Part shown: piece after piece, positions 9,713 to 23,400 of the stretch
Numbering within the stretch: position 1 is the stretch's first letter
How the letters are laid out: each line of letters opens with the position of its first letter
Source: Cheilinus undulatus
Taxonomy: Eukaryota > Chordata > Actinopteri > Labriformes > Labridae
Reading direction: 5' to 3'
Length of the DNA stretch: 64,000 bases
Assembly (NCBI RefSeq): GCF_018320785.1
Contig: NC_054873.1
Location: 21,294,196-21,358,195, forward strand
Made by a program: the position numbers and the translations under genes
Notes under the pieces: generated by a model
What the model saw: only the letters and a program-made list of their open reading frames with translations
Told to the model about the DNA's origin: nothing
The model's database searches: none

Positions 9713-12700
9713 CTGCAGAGAGAAATAGGATTACAGGGTTGCTTTTGATGTCTCTTTGTCAATAGAGAGCTTAAAATGGTTAAAGCTGAGCCCTTCCTTC
9801 TCCAGGACTAATGTCATTTCACTGATTGAGGCTGAATGATCTGTTAGGCATGGCTTTGATGTGTGAGCTGATTGATAGACCCTTGGTTTATGTCCCTGGA
9901 GGGGAGCTTTCTCCTTCTCTAATCAATCTAGTGTCTGTTAAACAAGCTGCAATCAAATAGAATGATTGATTCATTTCACTGTTTGATTTCTGGAATTACA
10001 TAATAATCAAGATTCTATAGACATGCTAGAGACTATGAAACTGCACTTTGGCATGGCAGGTTTGGGGGCAAGGCTGCCCATAAGAGGGGATAAAGGGGAG
10101 AGTTTCTGAGGCTCAGCCAAACTGGGGGCCCATAGAGGTCTGCAAAATCACGGTCCATTGCAAAGTAAATCTGTGATAACCATATTTTATTTTCTAACCT
10201 GAATAATAGCCACTCTTATCAAAGCAAAAATACTTGAATTTTATTTTTATGCAGTAGTACAATATAATCTTTTTATTCATAATGTTAACAATGGATAGGC
10301 ACACTGAACTACATGGCAATGAAAGCAATGTCAGGTTTCCAGAATGCAAGAAAATAAAGAAAACACAAGACTTTAGTGGAAAATAATAAAATAGTTGTGA
10401 AAAGAGGAAATTTGGTGAAAAGTGTCAAACATTGGTTAAGAAGGGGCAAGGATGGGTTAATAGTGGCAAAAAATTGGCAAAATGGGTTAAAGGTGGCAAT
10501 GAAGTGGCAAAATAGTTTAAAAGTGGCAAAATATTGGCATAAAATCAATCAAAATGAATGGAAAGCAGCCAAAAAGGTTAAAGGTGGCAAAATCACCTAG
10601 CCTGACATGCCAGATGGATTTGTTTCACACATCCATCTCCATCTGGAAAAACTTCCATAAATGGCGTTTGGGAAAGGGCAGAGCCTTTGAAAAAGAACTC
10701 AGAGGGTGATTGGATGAACGTTCTGTTTGTCACATCTTTACGGGCCAATCAGAGCAACAAAACGTGACATCATAGCCCCGGTCGGTAGAGGTGCACCCCT
10801 ACCAAAGAATAAACTCCATAGAGAGCTGCATAATGTGAACCATGGTGACTGTAGACATGTCAGTACACGACTTTTGTCATTTTTGAAAAAAAAAACAAAA
10901 ACAAACCCTCAATGCTGTTCTTTGTTCTTCTTTTAATAAAGAAATGTCAAGATTTGATAAAACTGGCGCTTTAGCAGCATCCATGCTAAGCTCTTCTGCC
11001 TTAATTGCACCGGCCTCTTCTCGCTGCTTGCATACGTCATGACTCTGCCATGCCCGAAAGTACTGCCCCTCGTTGCTGAGTGGTCCTGTCACTTTCTTAC
11101 CGGGCCCAAACGGTTCAGATGGGAGCTTCACAAGATGGATTTGCCAGTAAAAAACATGGAAACGGGCAAATCCATCTGCTTTGCAAGGTTAAAATTTACC
11201 TAAATGAAGTAGCAAAAATAGGATAAAAGTGCCAAAAAAGAGACAAAAGGCGAAATATGGCAAACATGGCAAGACCGATACAAAACTTCCAAACAGAAGT
11301 AGTAAAATGGGCATCAAGTGGCAAAACTGACAAGAATTAGTTAAAAATGACAAAATAGTTGGAAAATGGGTGGAAAACATTGTGAAAGGGGGTTCAAAAG
11401 TAGCACAAACAAATAATTCCAACATCAGAAACCAACAATAGATCGACTCACTCTTCAGATCCAGAGTCAGGTAACTGTTAGCCCGGACGCTAGCACCAAT
11501 GCTACTAATCCGCAGGAAAGTCACAAAGATTCATCCTCAGGGAACCCTGAATGTCCTTACAAAGATGCGTACCAATATTCTAGATAGATTGAAAAATAAT
11601 TTAAAGCAGTGCCTCCCAAAGTGGGCCATGTGCCCCCCCAGGGGGGTGCGGTTTAATGACGGGGGGTCATGACAAGCAAGACAAGGTAACACCAGCTGAT
11701 GACCTCAGCACTGCAGAAGAAGCACAGTTCATTGATGTCAGTTTATATTCAACGATAAGGGTGCAGTACAAGGCCGAAACATTGTCAGCATTTTTCTCTA
11801 CCCTGCTAACATGACTAAGAGCGCTACAAGAAGACACATTTATCAACATGATGTTGCATCTGCTGCTATGCTTATTACAAAAAATACTCAAAAAATGTAC
11901 ACTTTAACATAAATCAGCATGACAACAACTAGGCTAACTCTCATGAAAGATTATGGGCTTGACAAGAAAATCTATTGACAAGAATTTTAACTTTATGGTT
12001 CAACCCATGTTTCATATATTTACATGGAGGAGGCAGGGTCTGTCAGCAGGGGGAGTGCTAAACATTTTGGCTTCATTCCCAGGCAACTGTTGCTCTGTGC
12101 AGCTTAATATACAGCTAATCGTCTGTAACAGGTGTCATCACAATGCATTAAACAGTTATTCAGAGTTTTAAGATAAATGAATGAATGAATAAATAGCTAA
12201 ATAGATTAATAAATAAATAACTCTAAAGCTACAGGAAAAATCAGAGGCTCATCAAAGTCTCTCAGATTCACCTTCTTTGAACTATGATTGTCTGCAGAAA
12301 ATGTATGGAGGTTCATTAATTGGCAATTCTGGTGTTGGGATATTTCTGTCTGGACCTAGGTGATATATTAACTGGTTAAAAAAAAGGACAGACTGCCACT
12401 GACATGTCTGGTGCCAGGTCACAAGTGACCAAAAATATTCTGACAACCACCCTTGTATCCTAGAACGAGTAAAATACACTCTGCCTATCCAAGGAATTTT
12501 GCTCAGCGTTTATTCATTGTTCAAACTGCAGTGTTTGCTTCAAAGGGATGAAACCTGCAGCATCAGGGCACATTCTCAAGGTTGGGTACCATGGCAACAT
12601 TGGCCATTAGAAATGAGAGACGGAGAAATAAAAGGCTGTGGGATATTGGAAACACAGAAACTCACAATCCCCAGTGTGTGCATAAAACATGTCTGCCTGG

Positions 12701-14407
12701 CTGTGAACTCTAATCACCCCTGAGCTTTATTAACACCTCATTATATCTCAGCTAAAGCAACATGTTTTCAGAGAATGTTTCTCAGAAAAAAATGAAATAA
12801 AATGGTTATTTTGAAGAATATAAAGAGGATATGTTTATCTTTAAAAAGGCAAACAGTAGAAGGATGGTTCAGACAAATACCAGGCTAAATGGCTTGATAA
12901 AAAGGGTAAACTACCTCATGAGATTGTCGCCTTACACAGGTCTGTTATGAGGCTTCCTGCCCTCCAGCAGCCAAACATGCAACATTTATAAGCCTCTTAC
13001 AAGAATCAATCAAGGGGGGCACCGATGGGGCAGGGCGTCCAATCACCAGCTCCAGGCCTTCAGGCTTTGTGACTGTGGCTGTAATGGACCTGTGTGATGC
13101 ACAAGGGTTTCAATCACGCTGCTTTGGGACAAGACCCTTGCCAGAGCCCATTCTTTCTCCCCTAAAAGCCCAGAGAAGGATGAAGGCCCGGGGCTGAGCT
13201 CGAACAGCGCTTCCCACAAACACTGCACTGTTACTCTGCCCCCTTGTTGACGCTACAACCACCTCGTTTATTGCAGGAGCTGAGAAGGTCAGTCTCTCAG
13301 GCTGTATAGAAAATTATCATGGACCAGACTCCTACTCTGTTGTCCTGTGCAGACAGAGACTCAGCCGTACAGTATTCGTGCCTTTTCAGTGGAAGCAGCT
13401 GCAGGGGGCAAAACCATCCAAGGAATTTTAATTAAAGCATTTTTTACTGTAGCGAGCTGGCTGAGAGACAGAGGAGTAGAGGTTTAACACTCACCAAAGC
13501 CTGATCAAATGACATACCTCACATTCTGTAGATGGGAATAGTACACATGATACCATTTTATAGTAGAAATGTAAATTTGGAGTAATTTTAACATTGATTA
13601 TTGTGTTGACTGTCCATAGGCGAACAGCATCTTGTGCTGGTTTGGAACAGACAATCACAGTTATAGAGAGTTTAATGACACTCATTATTTAGTATGTTTT
13701 CTGTCATCTCTCCTCTTATACTATTTAAATCCATTTAAAAATGCTCCAAGGAGCTACATTTTTCACCAAAGTTGTCAATATTGACTTTACTCTGGGGTTT
13801 TTTGTAGCTCGTTTATAAAAAAATTGACTAAAAAAATCAACATTTGGACATAAAACAGCATGATACCAACAATATCACAACATAACCCAGGTTTGACAAA
13901 ACTCGGATCTGTCTATACTTAGGTCAATTACAATATTAATATTTTTATTTTTATTTTTTTTCATTTTCATTTAGGTTAGGGTAAAGGTGAAGGTAAGGGT
14001 TATGATACCAAAAGTTATAGAAAAACCTGTCCTACAAAACTGAATTGAGAACTTTTCATGAAGCTAAGTAAATGGTTTGCTTAGAGAAAAAAAGGATTGT
14101 CCTTCATGAAAACATTCTAACAAAGCTAACATAGCTTAATGTCTGCTGCTAGCTGCATAAGCTCCATCGATAGTGGAGCTACGTTGATGATGGAGCAATG
14201 TGGATAGCGTAGCAAACTAACAATAACTACGCAACTGTTCACCTGTAACTCTTCCACTCTTCCTCTGTCTTTTTCTCCTCTCCAAAAAATCTGGATCCAG
14301 GAATTTTTATTTTTATTATTTCATTTTCATTATAAGGGTTGCCATGATACTGTGTCAAGTTACTGCTGCTGAAACACAAACATTTCCTACCATTGCAGCC
14401 TCCCACA

Positions 14408-14441
<34 letters not shown>

Positions 14442-17400
14442 TAACTGGCAAAACGTAAGTTAACTTTTATTTTGATAGAAGATTAGACCACTTACAGGAA
14501 ATGCCAGACTTTAGCGTTAGCATTTAACTGCTCATCAGAAAGTGTCTGGGCTACGGACAAAACAGCAAACATATTATTATTATTTTTTTGCCTGCTTGAA
14601 ATATGTCAGGGGAATGTTTTCATCAGTCTGTAGTGTAATGAGAAGCTCTTTTTCAAATTCATAGAAAATGTGGGACATTTCTAGGGATAGCACAGGTCTC
14701 TTAAAACGGGGACTGTCCCCAGAAATCGGGGACATCTGGTCACCTAATGTAAGCTACAAAACTACCTTATCTATGTAGCTACATTAGCTTTAGCTGTGTT
14801 TGCTAAAGGTAATTTAGCTACATTGGCATACATAGCAGCGTTAACCACATAGTTAGCCGAGCTATGTTGGCTTTAGCTAAAGCTTACAAAGCTAAAGCAA
14901 GATACCCTTTGTGTCACTACTTCTAAAACAGGTCTATACATAATTTACCCTCAGGTTAGACCTCTTACCTTTCTGTTTTATTCATGAAATGTTGCTTAGT
15001 CACTACCAGTCTGCCAGAGGGGGTGTCTGAGATCTGTGGTCCGCAGCCAGTCTGTCTTGGGGATTTTGTTATCTGCTGGCTTTTTTGTATCTTACCAAGT
15101 TTTTATTAACACATATTTTATGATTCTATCTTATTCACCTGTTTATCTAATCAATTGTTTTTTGTTAATTTATGTTCAATTTTTTGTCCCATTATAATTT
15201 TTCAGAGATTTATACATTGTTTTTGAAAAGTGATATATAAATAGAGCTAAGACTAAATATTCATACAAAGTCAAGATGCAGAGGTTTGGCATCTTTTTCA
15301 TATCATAACAGCAACAAAACCAGTAATAAATGTTAGAAAAGTAACCTTTTTCACATTGTGGAAGTATACTGTTTTGTGTAACATTTCAAAGCCCTTTTTG
15401 TTAGGTTTGTGATTTTACTTTACTTTATATGTATATATATACACACATATATTTATATACACATATATATGTATATTTACTTGACTTGACACATTAGGCA
15501 GCGCTGTTAACAATATGATGTACAGCAGACTGCGTCAGAACAACACTGTAAGCCTCTTGTCCTTGGTTGCTCAGCAACACATTGAATACTGAAGCATTCG
15601 GTCTTCAAAAAAGCATTAAATGTTGATAGAAATGGTGAATATTTTAATTTATTTAGTATATTGTTTTCTGACAGGATATTGAGTTTTTACTGTTATGTAT
15701 TATATATTAATACCTCTTTGTTCATCCAGACTTTCCCACTAACTGAGATTAAATTTGTGAGATTTTACACCAGTAGTTGTAATATAATGTGCTGTCAGCA
15801 GAGGACATCCTAGAGTGACTTTTTCTGAACGTCCTCACATCCTGAGCGTACTGTCTGCATGAATCACATTCTTAGGGGTGTGAATCCTGCTTGTGAGTTG
15901 CCAAGGTACCAGATCCTGAGAGGACCAATGCTACTTCTCTAATCCATACTAGCCTCCATTTATCTTACTCTAATTGTCTTTGTCCTTCTGCTCAAATAGA
16001 GCAGAGCACTGTCTCCTGTGCTGTTAGATTCAGTGTGATCATGAGATGAAGTAAATACAACTGCAAGGCAGTAACCGATGATATAGTTAGTGAAATATTT
16101 TCCTAGTAATAACTTAGTGATCAGACCATATGGAAATGTGTGGGAGTGATTTCATTTTATAGCCTGCGAGCCACATTATGTTTGGCTGCAGACGGACATT
16201 GTCTGAATACCATCACCAGTAAATGAGAGCGCCCAGCAAAGGCGAGTGCTCCTCGCACAATGAGTTACTTTCATCCCAAAGCCAAACCCGAGTATCAACA
16301 CGCGGCGCCATATGCTGAGGGAATGGAGAGCAGTTTTTACTGCAATGTGAGGGTGTATTGTTTTCCACCCCAAAGTGATTAATAAATTAAAAGAACAGAT
16401 GTGAATCCAATCAGGAAAATAAGTCGTTTCATTTTGTGATGTTTTCTTTGTTTGTTTTCTGTCATCTTGTAAAAGATAAGTGAGATAAGTAGAAAATAGC
16501 AGCCCAATTATAAACCTTTACAATTTTAGAGCACTCTAGGAGGGAAAACAGAGCTTTGAAATGATCCAAATTTGTCCATCCCTTATAAATAGTAATAATT
16601 TGTTGTATAAGAATTTTGACATTTTGAAGACTTATAGTGTCTGTAAGTTTAATGTATGCTTAAAGGTTAGCTAAAGGGATGTGGGGTCAGTTCCTTGATT
16701 CCACCAGCTCCCTTTCATGTCTTAGCTCCAGATATATATATATAGACTATAATCCTCAACGCACTGGTCGTGGGTTTGATTCCTAGTCTCGGTGCTGTTA
16801 GGTGCATGTCATCCTCCAACTCTCACTACCCATAATTCCTGTCTCTCTTTAGCTGTCCTACCTACATAAAAGCAAAAAATCCCCCCAAAATAACTTAGAA
16901 ATAAAATGTATTAAAACCTTTTAGTAACACCAGTGTAAACCTTCTTGTAATAAGCTCACCCGGATGAAAAGCATCTTCTCTCCAACGCGGTATCGACCCT
17001 GTGAATGTCTCTCCACACAGAATTTATTGAGGCATCTGCAGGGAGGATCATCAGCGATGTGTCTAACCTGTAACACACAGAGATGAACTTCTATAGAGTT
17101 TTCCCTCCTGATTTTATAAATACAGTCAAAACCAGAGGTAAGCTAACTTACAGCATCATCCAGCAGCTTCCCTGTACTTTTTTTACTGGAGCTGACTTTG
17201 GTTAGAGTCGGAGATGGGGATGGAGATGAAGGGGGGGATGGAGGGAGTGGCTGTGTTGGGGATACAGGTGATGGTGATGGAGGAGGTGCTTCCTCTTCTT
17301 GTTCAATCTCTCTCTCGAGCTTTATAAGGCCAGGAGGCTCAACATTGTACCTTCAATCAAAGGAACAAAATATTTTTCCACATGTGCAGAAAGTGTTGAA

Positions 17401-20400
17401 AATATGTTTTTAAAAGCGGTGAGTGGCCTGGCATGAGCAAAGACAAAATATGAAGTATTAACATCATACCTTGAAGCTATCCGTCCCAACTCTAAAAGAC
17501 AGAGACACACCTCTCTTGGCTGTTTGTGAAGAACTACAGGAGAAAAAAACAAGATTCAGCATGCACGATAAACAATCTCATAGAGATTTTATGGCATAAG
17601 GAATAATGAGTGGTGAGTTAGGATGAGTGGCACACAAAAATGACTTAACAAGCTTCATGCATTCAAATATCTCTCCACAACAATCACGGTCCTAGATCAA
17701 ATAAATAATGAACTGACATTTAAGGTTGACTAAATGGTCAATACTTGATTCTTTTACTTGATAGCACAGGTGTTAAAACGATACAGTGATCAATGTCGCA
17801 AAAAGTACCTACGCTTTAAAAACAACTTCAGAAATTCAGTGACAAATTTACCACAGATGGACTCCAATCAAGGGGTAGAAATTAAATTTTAAGTTTTGTT
17901 GCAAAGGATCTAAATACTAACGTCAATATGATATTTCAATTTTCTGTAATTATGCAAAAATGTCTAAATGTCTGGTTTCATTTTGTCAGAAAAAAATATG
18001 ATTTTTTTTAACTGCAGCATCAGGCTACAACATCACAAGACTGAAAAAAGTGAAGAAGGTCTGAAAGGTCTTTTTGAATTCACTGTATGCTTTATAGGCT
18101 TGAGGTGTTTCTTCTAATCAAACCAAATGTATGGCAAGGCAGTGAGAGTGGGTACAAGATACAGTACACGTGACACAGCACATCATGCATTAAAGACAAA
18201 ATATCCACTGCATGATAGCAAACCTGGTGGTCTTACATCTACTGTTGACCTGATAGATCCACCCAAAGAAAACAAAGAAAGAACAAGAAAAAAGAGGGAA
18301 ATTGTCAGCTTTTACCTTTGTTAGGGGACTTACATCACAAATCAATGTGTACTGTATGCAAGGCTTCCCATAGGAGTTTATAAAGGAGAGAGCTTTCTTG
18401 GGCCAAGTCAAACTCAGGGAACATTAAGGTCTGCAAAATTGTGGTCCATTGCAAAGGTAGGTTGTGATAACAAAACTTCATTTTAAACCTAAAAAAAAAA
18501 AACACTCCTATCTAAGCAACTTTAAAAAAAAATGTGTACATCATAGTGCATAGCCTTCTTCAGAATTTTAACCCCTTTTCTTAGACCAAAATTAAAATGG
18601 GTTTCAAGTGGCAAAAATATGTTAACACGGGTTAAAATAAAAAAAAAAAGTGAGAAGTAGCAAACCTGGGATAAAAGTGGCAAAATATTGGTTAACAGAG
18701 GCAAAACACTAGGCAAAAGTTGAATAAATGGGTTAAAAGTGACTTAATGTGCCTAAAACAGCAAAAATGAGTTAAAAGTGACAAAAATGGGCACAAAAAG
18801 AAGTGGAAAAGGTTTTAAAAGTGGCAGAATTGCCTAATAGTGGCAACAGGGGCAGAAGTGTTGGTGAAATAGGATTAAAAGGATACAAAATTGGTAAACA
18901 GTGCCAGAATGTGTTTAAAGTGGCAAGTTGGGCTAAGAGAAGAAAAAACAAGGGCAGAAAGTGGCAAAAACAAGCCAAAAGTGGCAAAAATAGGCAAAAA
19001 TAGGTGTTAAAAATAGGCCTTAATGGTTTCAAAATCAAATATCTGTCTAAAATGTCAAAAATGATGTAAAATTGACAGATGGCACAAAAAGTGGTGATAA
19101 GGGTTTAGAAAGTGGCAAGAGGGCCTAATAATGGCAACACTGGCAGAGGAGGAAATAGGATTGACAAGTTGCTATCATTGGAAAATATGGGTTTAAATGG
19201 GTTTAAAGTGGAATGAATGGATAAACAGAAGCCAAAAAAATGGCAGAAAGTGGCAAAATTTGGCAGAAAAAGAGTTTCAAAAACTGGCAAAAATCATTTT
19301 AAGGGGCGCACCAGTAGTCGAGTGGTTGAGGCGCGTGCCATGTACGCGGGAGGCCCAGGTTCAAGTCCGGCCTGGGGCACAGTTTCCCGTATGTCTCTCC
19401 CCGCTCTCTTCCCTGTTTCCAAGTCTATCCACTGTCCTCCTCTATCTAAAGGCATGAAAAGGCCCCAGAATAAAAATCTTTAAAAAGATAATGTTAAGGT
19501 GGCAAGAATGGGTAACAGATGCAACAAGTGAGGAAAAAAAAAGTGGTAGAAATGGGTTAAAAGGGAAAAAAAATGTCCAAAATTGCAAAAATTAGTCAAA
19601 AACAAACAAAAAACAGATAAAAATGTCAGAAGGGGTCAAAAACCAGCCGAAAACAGCTAAAATTTGCAGGTAAAGGGGTTAAAAGTGACGAGATGGGTTA
19701 AAGGTGGCAAAAATCTGTTATCAGAGGCAAAAAATAGGCAGAAAAGGGTTTGAAAAGTGGCAAAAGGGGTCACTAGTGGTGACATGGGCAGAGGAGGTGG
19801 TGAAATAGGTTTGAAAAGGCAGAATGGGCTAAAAGTGCCAAAACTTGTTTAAAGTGGTAAAAATAGGTAAACAGAAGCAAAAACGGGCAGAAAGTGGCAA
19901 AACAGTTCAAAGTGGCAAAATGGACAAAAGAGTGGCAAGAAAAGTAGCAAAAAATGGGTCTAAAGAATGTAAAGAGTGTTATGCACCCGTCTAGGGGGAA
20001 GGTACATAACATATTTAAGAAAAGAATGTTTTTTTCCCAGTCCCCAAACTAATAGACAAGGTCAAGGTGCGAAGTTTAACAATTTATTTTCAATAAGTTA
20101 AATTAAACAGGTCACTCTCAATAAACTCAAACAAAAGACTGGATTCAAACTATGTAGGCGGTCTAGTACTCAAAAGTAAAATTAATCCAAAAACCCAATT
20201 ATCAGAAAAAGACTAGCGAAGACTACAAAGACACAATCACAGCTATGGTTACACTATACTAAAGTACTAACAAAACATAGTTATCACTAATTTGATATTT
20301 TGGAGGCTGGGAGCAAACAAAGGTGCTGCTGTCAGTGAGGTCTCCCATGGAAGTCCAATCAGCGCAACATGTCCCTGCTGCCAGCCCTGACCCTACTGGC

Positions 20401-23400
20401 CAATCACGCACACCACCCTGAGACATATCAAAGATCCACTCACAAGACAGACCGCACATTCACTCACAAACACACGGGATGAACAGAGGACTTACTTTCA
20501 CACGACACAAGACAAAGATCCACACAACAGCAGAGCACTCACTCCCACACAAAAGAACAATACAAAATACAAAACACAGCAATACAACAATGCAACACAA
20601 TACGGCCACAGCCGTAACAAAGGGCATACATTTGGCAAAAATGGATAAAATAAACACAAAATAGATAAAATTGGCAGATAAAAATGGCAAAAAGGATGGA
20701 AAAAGTGGTTACAGGGAGTTAAAAAATGGTACAATTAAATAATTTCAAAATCAGAACCCAATAATAGTTTGATACACTTTTCAGCTCCAAAATACAGAAA
20801 CTGTAAATTGGGACATTAGCACAAATGTTACTGATCCAGCACACATGCACTGACATCACTAATAAATCCCAGCTATGGAGCCTGCATTCTCTGGGTTTTC
20901 AGGGCTCCAGCTGATTCTGTGTCCAGGTCTGACTGTGTGTGATGATGAAGTGTAAAGGTTACTAGGTGTGTGACATGTCTTCAAGAATGATTAGCATGGT
21001 TTGAATTGCATACTTATGGTCGACCAAGAATCCCTCAGAAATGACAGGAATGACTAAATATACATATTTCTGTTCCAGGCAGGGTCACATACTGCCCTTG
21101 TGACTGTTATGATCATATTTGAGAACAGGCATAACTAAACTGTGGCATACTATATTGATATACCACACAGAAAAACCTTGGGATTGAACACAGAGACATA
21201 CTGTAGATAACAAACTGAGAGCTGAAGAGCAGGAGAGCTAAATGTCCCTTCCTGGGGCGGAGGGAAACATTTGCATAATGTTGGCCTACTTTCTCACTTG
21301 CCAGGTTTGTTTTACTTCAGACATTTTGTGCATGAGCGAAGTGTTTGAGATGCTTATGTCCTATAGTCAGGTTTGAGCTGCATCCATCTCAGAGCTCCCT
21401 ACAGACTGCAGCTCCTCTGAGCTTTGTGCAGGTGTCAAAGAAGTTGACTTAACGCTGCTGATGTGAGTTCTCTAAGGGGAGGAGAAGGAGGCAGTCCATG
21501 CTTTCTGCTCAATCCCGCCGTTCACAAGAGACAGAAATCTGAATCTAGTATGGAAGCTTTGAAAGTCTGTACTGATCAACAGACCTCCCTGTTTGTCTTT
21601 GTTTGGTAGCTTTTCTGCTGTTTCTCACAGAAAAGAGTCAACTCACCTAAATCCTCTGACTCAAACAGACATGTCTCTCCAACTCCAACCTTCCGACACC
21701 AGGACAGGAAGTTGGCTGTGTTGTCCCGAGCGAAAAAGGAGCCAGAGGGAGCACTCTGCCGACATGGTATCCTTTGATGGGGAATATTCTGCCACAGAGA
21801 AAGAGAGAACATTGGATACTTTATGTGAATAAAAAAACACATATGAACCTACGATGATGGACTTCCCTGACTTTCTAATATTACTTAAAATAAAAAATCA
21901 CTTTGAATTAATGTAAGACAAAGACAAAACAAACACCCCACAATGCGACTCATCCTACCCAACTTGCTAAATTCCCTTAAAACATAAAGCCAACCATTTT
22001 TTTTTATCTACACTGATTTATTCTCCATATGCTCCAGCTCTGGTTTCTGCTCAGGATCAAGGGCCTTCTCCACACAGATCAATATAGGAGATGGTGGGCT
22101 AGGCTGCTTTACCAGGCCTCCTATGATTGGGGATCAAATGACACACTTATGGGTTTCAGCCCCCACGCGGTCCATTCGAGGAGATTTATGCGCCTTGCTG
22201 TGGTTTTTATGCAGGATATGTGCGTCTGTGCTGTGAGAAAGGTGCAATGAGCTCATGCTGGAAGTATGCTGGCTTTTGTGGGTATTTTTCTTTTCTTTCC
22301 AGGCTCTCTCCGAGAATTTTTTGTGATCCTTTCTGTTTTTGAGTGTCTATGCATTCATGGAGACATAATAACAGGAACATTAACAGGATCATATGGTTAA
22401 AATCAGATTTTAAAATTTCTGGGATGGCTAATTATCTAGACCTTCACAAATCTCTTAAGTGCACAGAAGGCTCACCTAATGAAATGGTAACCACTAATAG
22501 GCCTAAGGAAGGGCTCAAAAGACCTAAAAGCCACATAATTTCATTTTAGAAAGATTTAAAGGTACAGTGTGTAAAAGTAGGAGTAGCAATATCTAACAAT
22601 CAGCTACTAGACTGTGGTGCTTATTTAGAGGTGTCATGGACTTATTTTGCAGTTAGAGTTTGTCTCTAATATTAGTGTTAAGCTTGGCTTACTGTAGCAT
22701 CATCATGGACAAGTTCAAGCTTTATCTCTTAGTTAAATTTCCTGCTAATGCAACAAATGTTATTGTTTTATAAGGTGGTGCTATTGCGCTTGGCTTGATT
22801 TGATCAAAATAAGATAAAACATGCAAGGCCTACCTACAGTAGCCTATTTATAAGAGCAGTGGTTCCCAGCCTTTTTATCCACAGGGCTCCCCCCTACTCG
22901 TATGTAACAACACTTATCAATTTCACTAAATTTGACAAAAACATAAAAAATATGGGGTGCAGGTGGCCTAGTGGTTTAAGGCACGCACCATGTACACGGT
23001 CGACCCGGATACGAATTCGGCACTTTTCTGCATGACTCTCCCCAGCTCTCTCATCCCTGTTTCTGACTCTGTCCACTGTACTCTGCTGTCAATGAAGGCA
23101 TAAAAAGCCTAACATAAAAATCTTTTTTAAAAAAACAAACAAGCATTGAAAATATATATAAACTTAGCACAAAAAGCTAAAAAGTTGTGTTTGGTAGATT
23201 ATTTCTTTGTTGTAACAGTGCCTCCCGGCAAAATATTTTATACCATTGGATGGTGCCACATTTGTAAGGAATATGCATTTGTGGGATGAGCAGCTGAGCT
23301 TAGTATTTGGGTTGCATCAATGAAAAATGTGTCAAATCTTCAAGGAAAACAAGGCTTGTTATCATTAGAGGTGATCTCAGTGCAGAGAAATATTAAGATA

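Larger units (their letters stand above)
9713..16959 (-). other. gas2: gas2 intron 6 (7.2 kb)
   Basis: Holds a GTGGCAAAA element (10058-11540) with a nested inverted-repeat element, a hAT-type terminus near 11607, tetranucleotide and AT repeats, a GCTA-rich repeat stretch (14100-14900), a SINE relic (16738), and non-repetitive GC-richer stretches near 13000-13260 and 16180-16380. No further exon is recognised. Confidence 0.7.
18355..20870 (+). mobile_element. GTGGCAAAA-array element, copy 2 (with nested SINE and solo LTR)
   Basis: Head: GGCTTCCCATAGGAGTTTAT and GTCTGCAAAATTGTGGTCCA (18361-18460). Body: about 18590-19975 plus 20630-20720, dozens of imperfect units such as AAAAGTGGCAAAAATGGGTT. 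Tail: AATTTCAAAATCAGAACCC and TGTTACTGATCCAGC (20740-20845). It corresponds end to end with copy 1 but has a much longer array. Confidence 0.65.
17534..21646 (-). other. gas2: gas2 intron 3 (4.1 kb)
   Basis: Dominated by GTGGCAAAA element copy 2 (about 18355-20870), itself carrying a nested SINE and a nested solo LTR. Outside these, 17540-18350 and 20880-21640 show no recognised feature. Confidence 0.7.

Noticed and set aside
11189-11524. 111-aa Phe/Leu-rich open frame on - resembling a membrane protein
   Set aside because: It is the reverse translation of the GTGGCAAAA array; similar frames appear wherever the array occurs.
18590-19975. Regularly spaced repeats resembling a CRISPR array
   Set aside because: Units are degenerate and contiguous, without unique spacers or cas genes, in vertebrate DNA; it is a minisatellite-like array.
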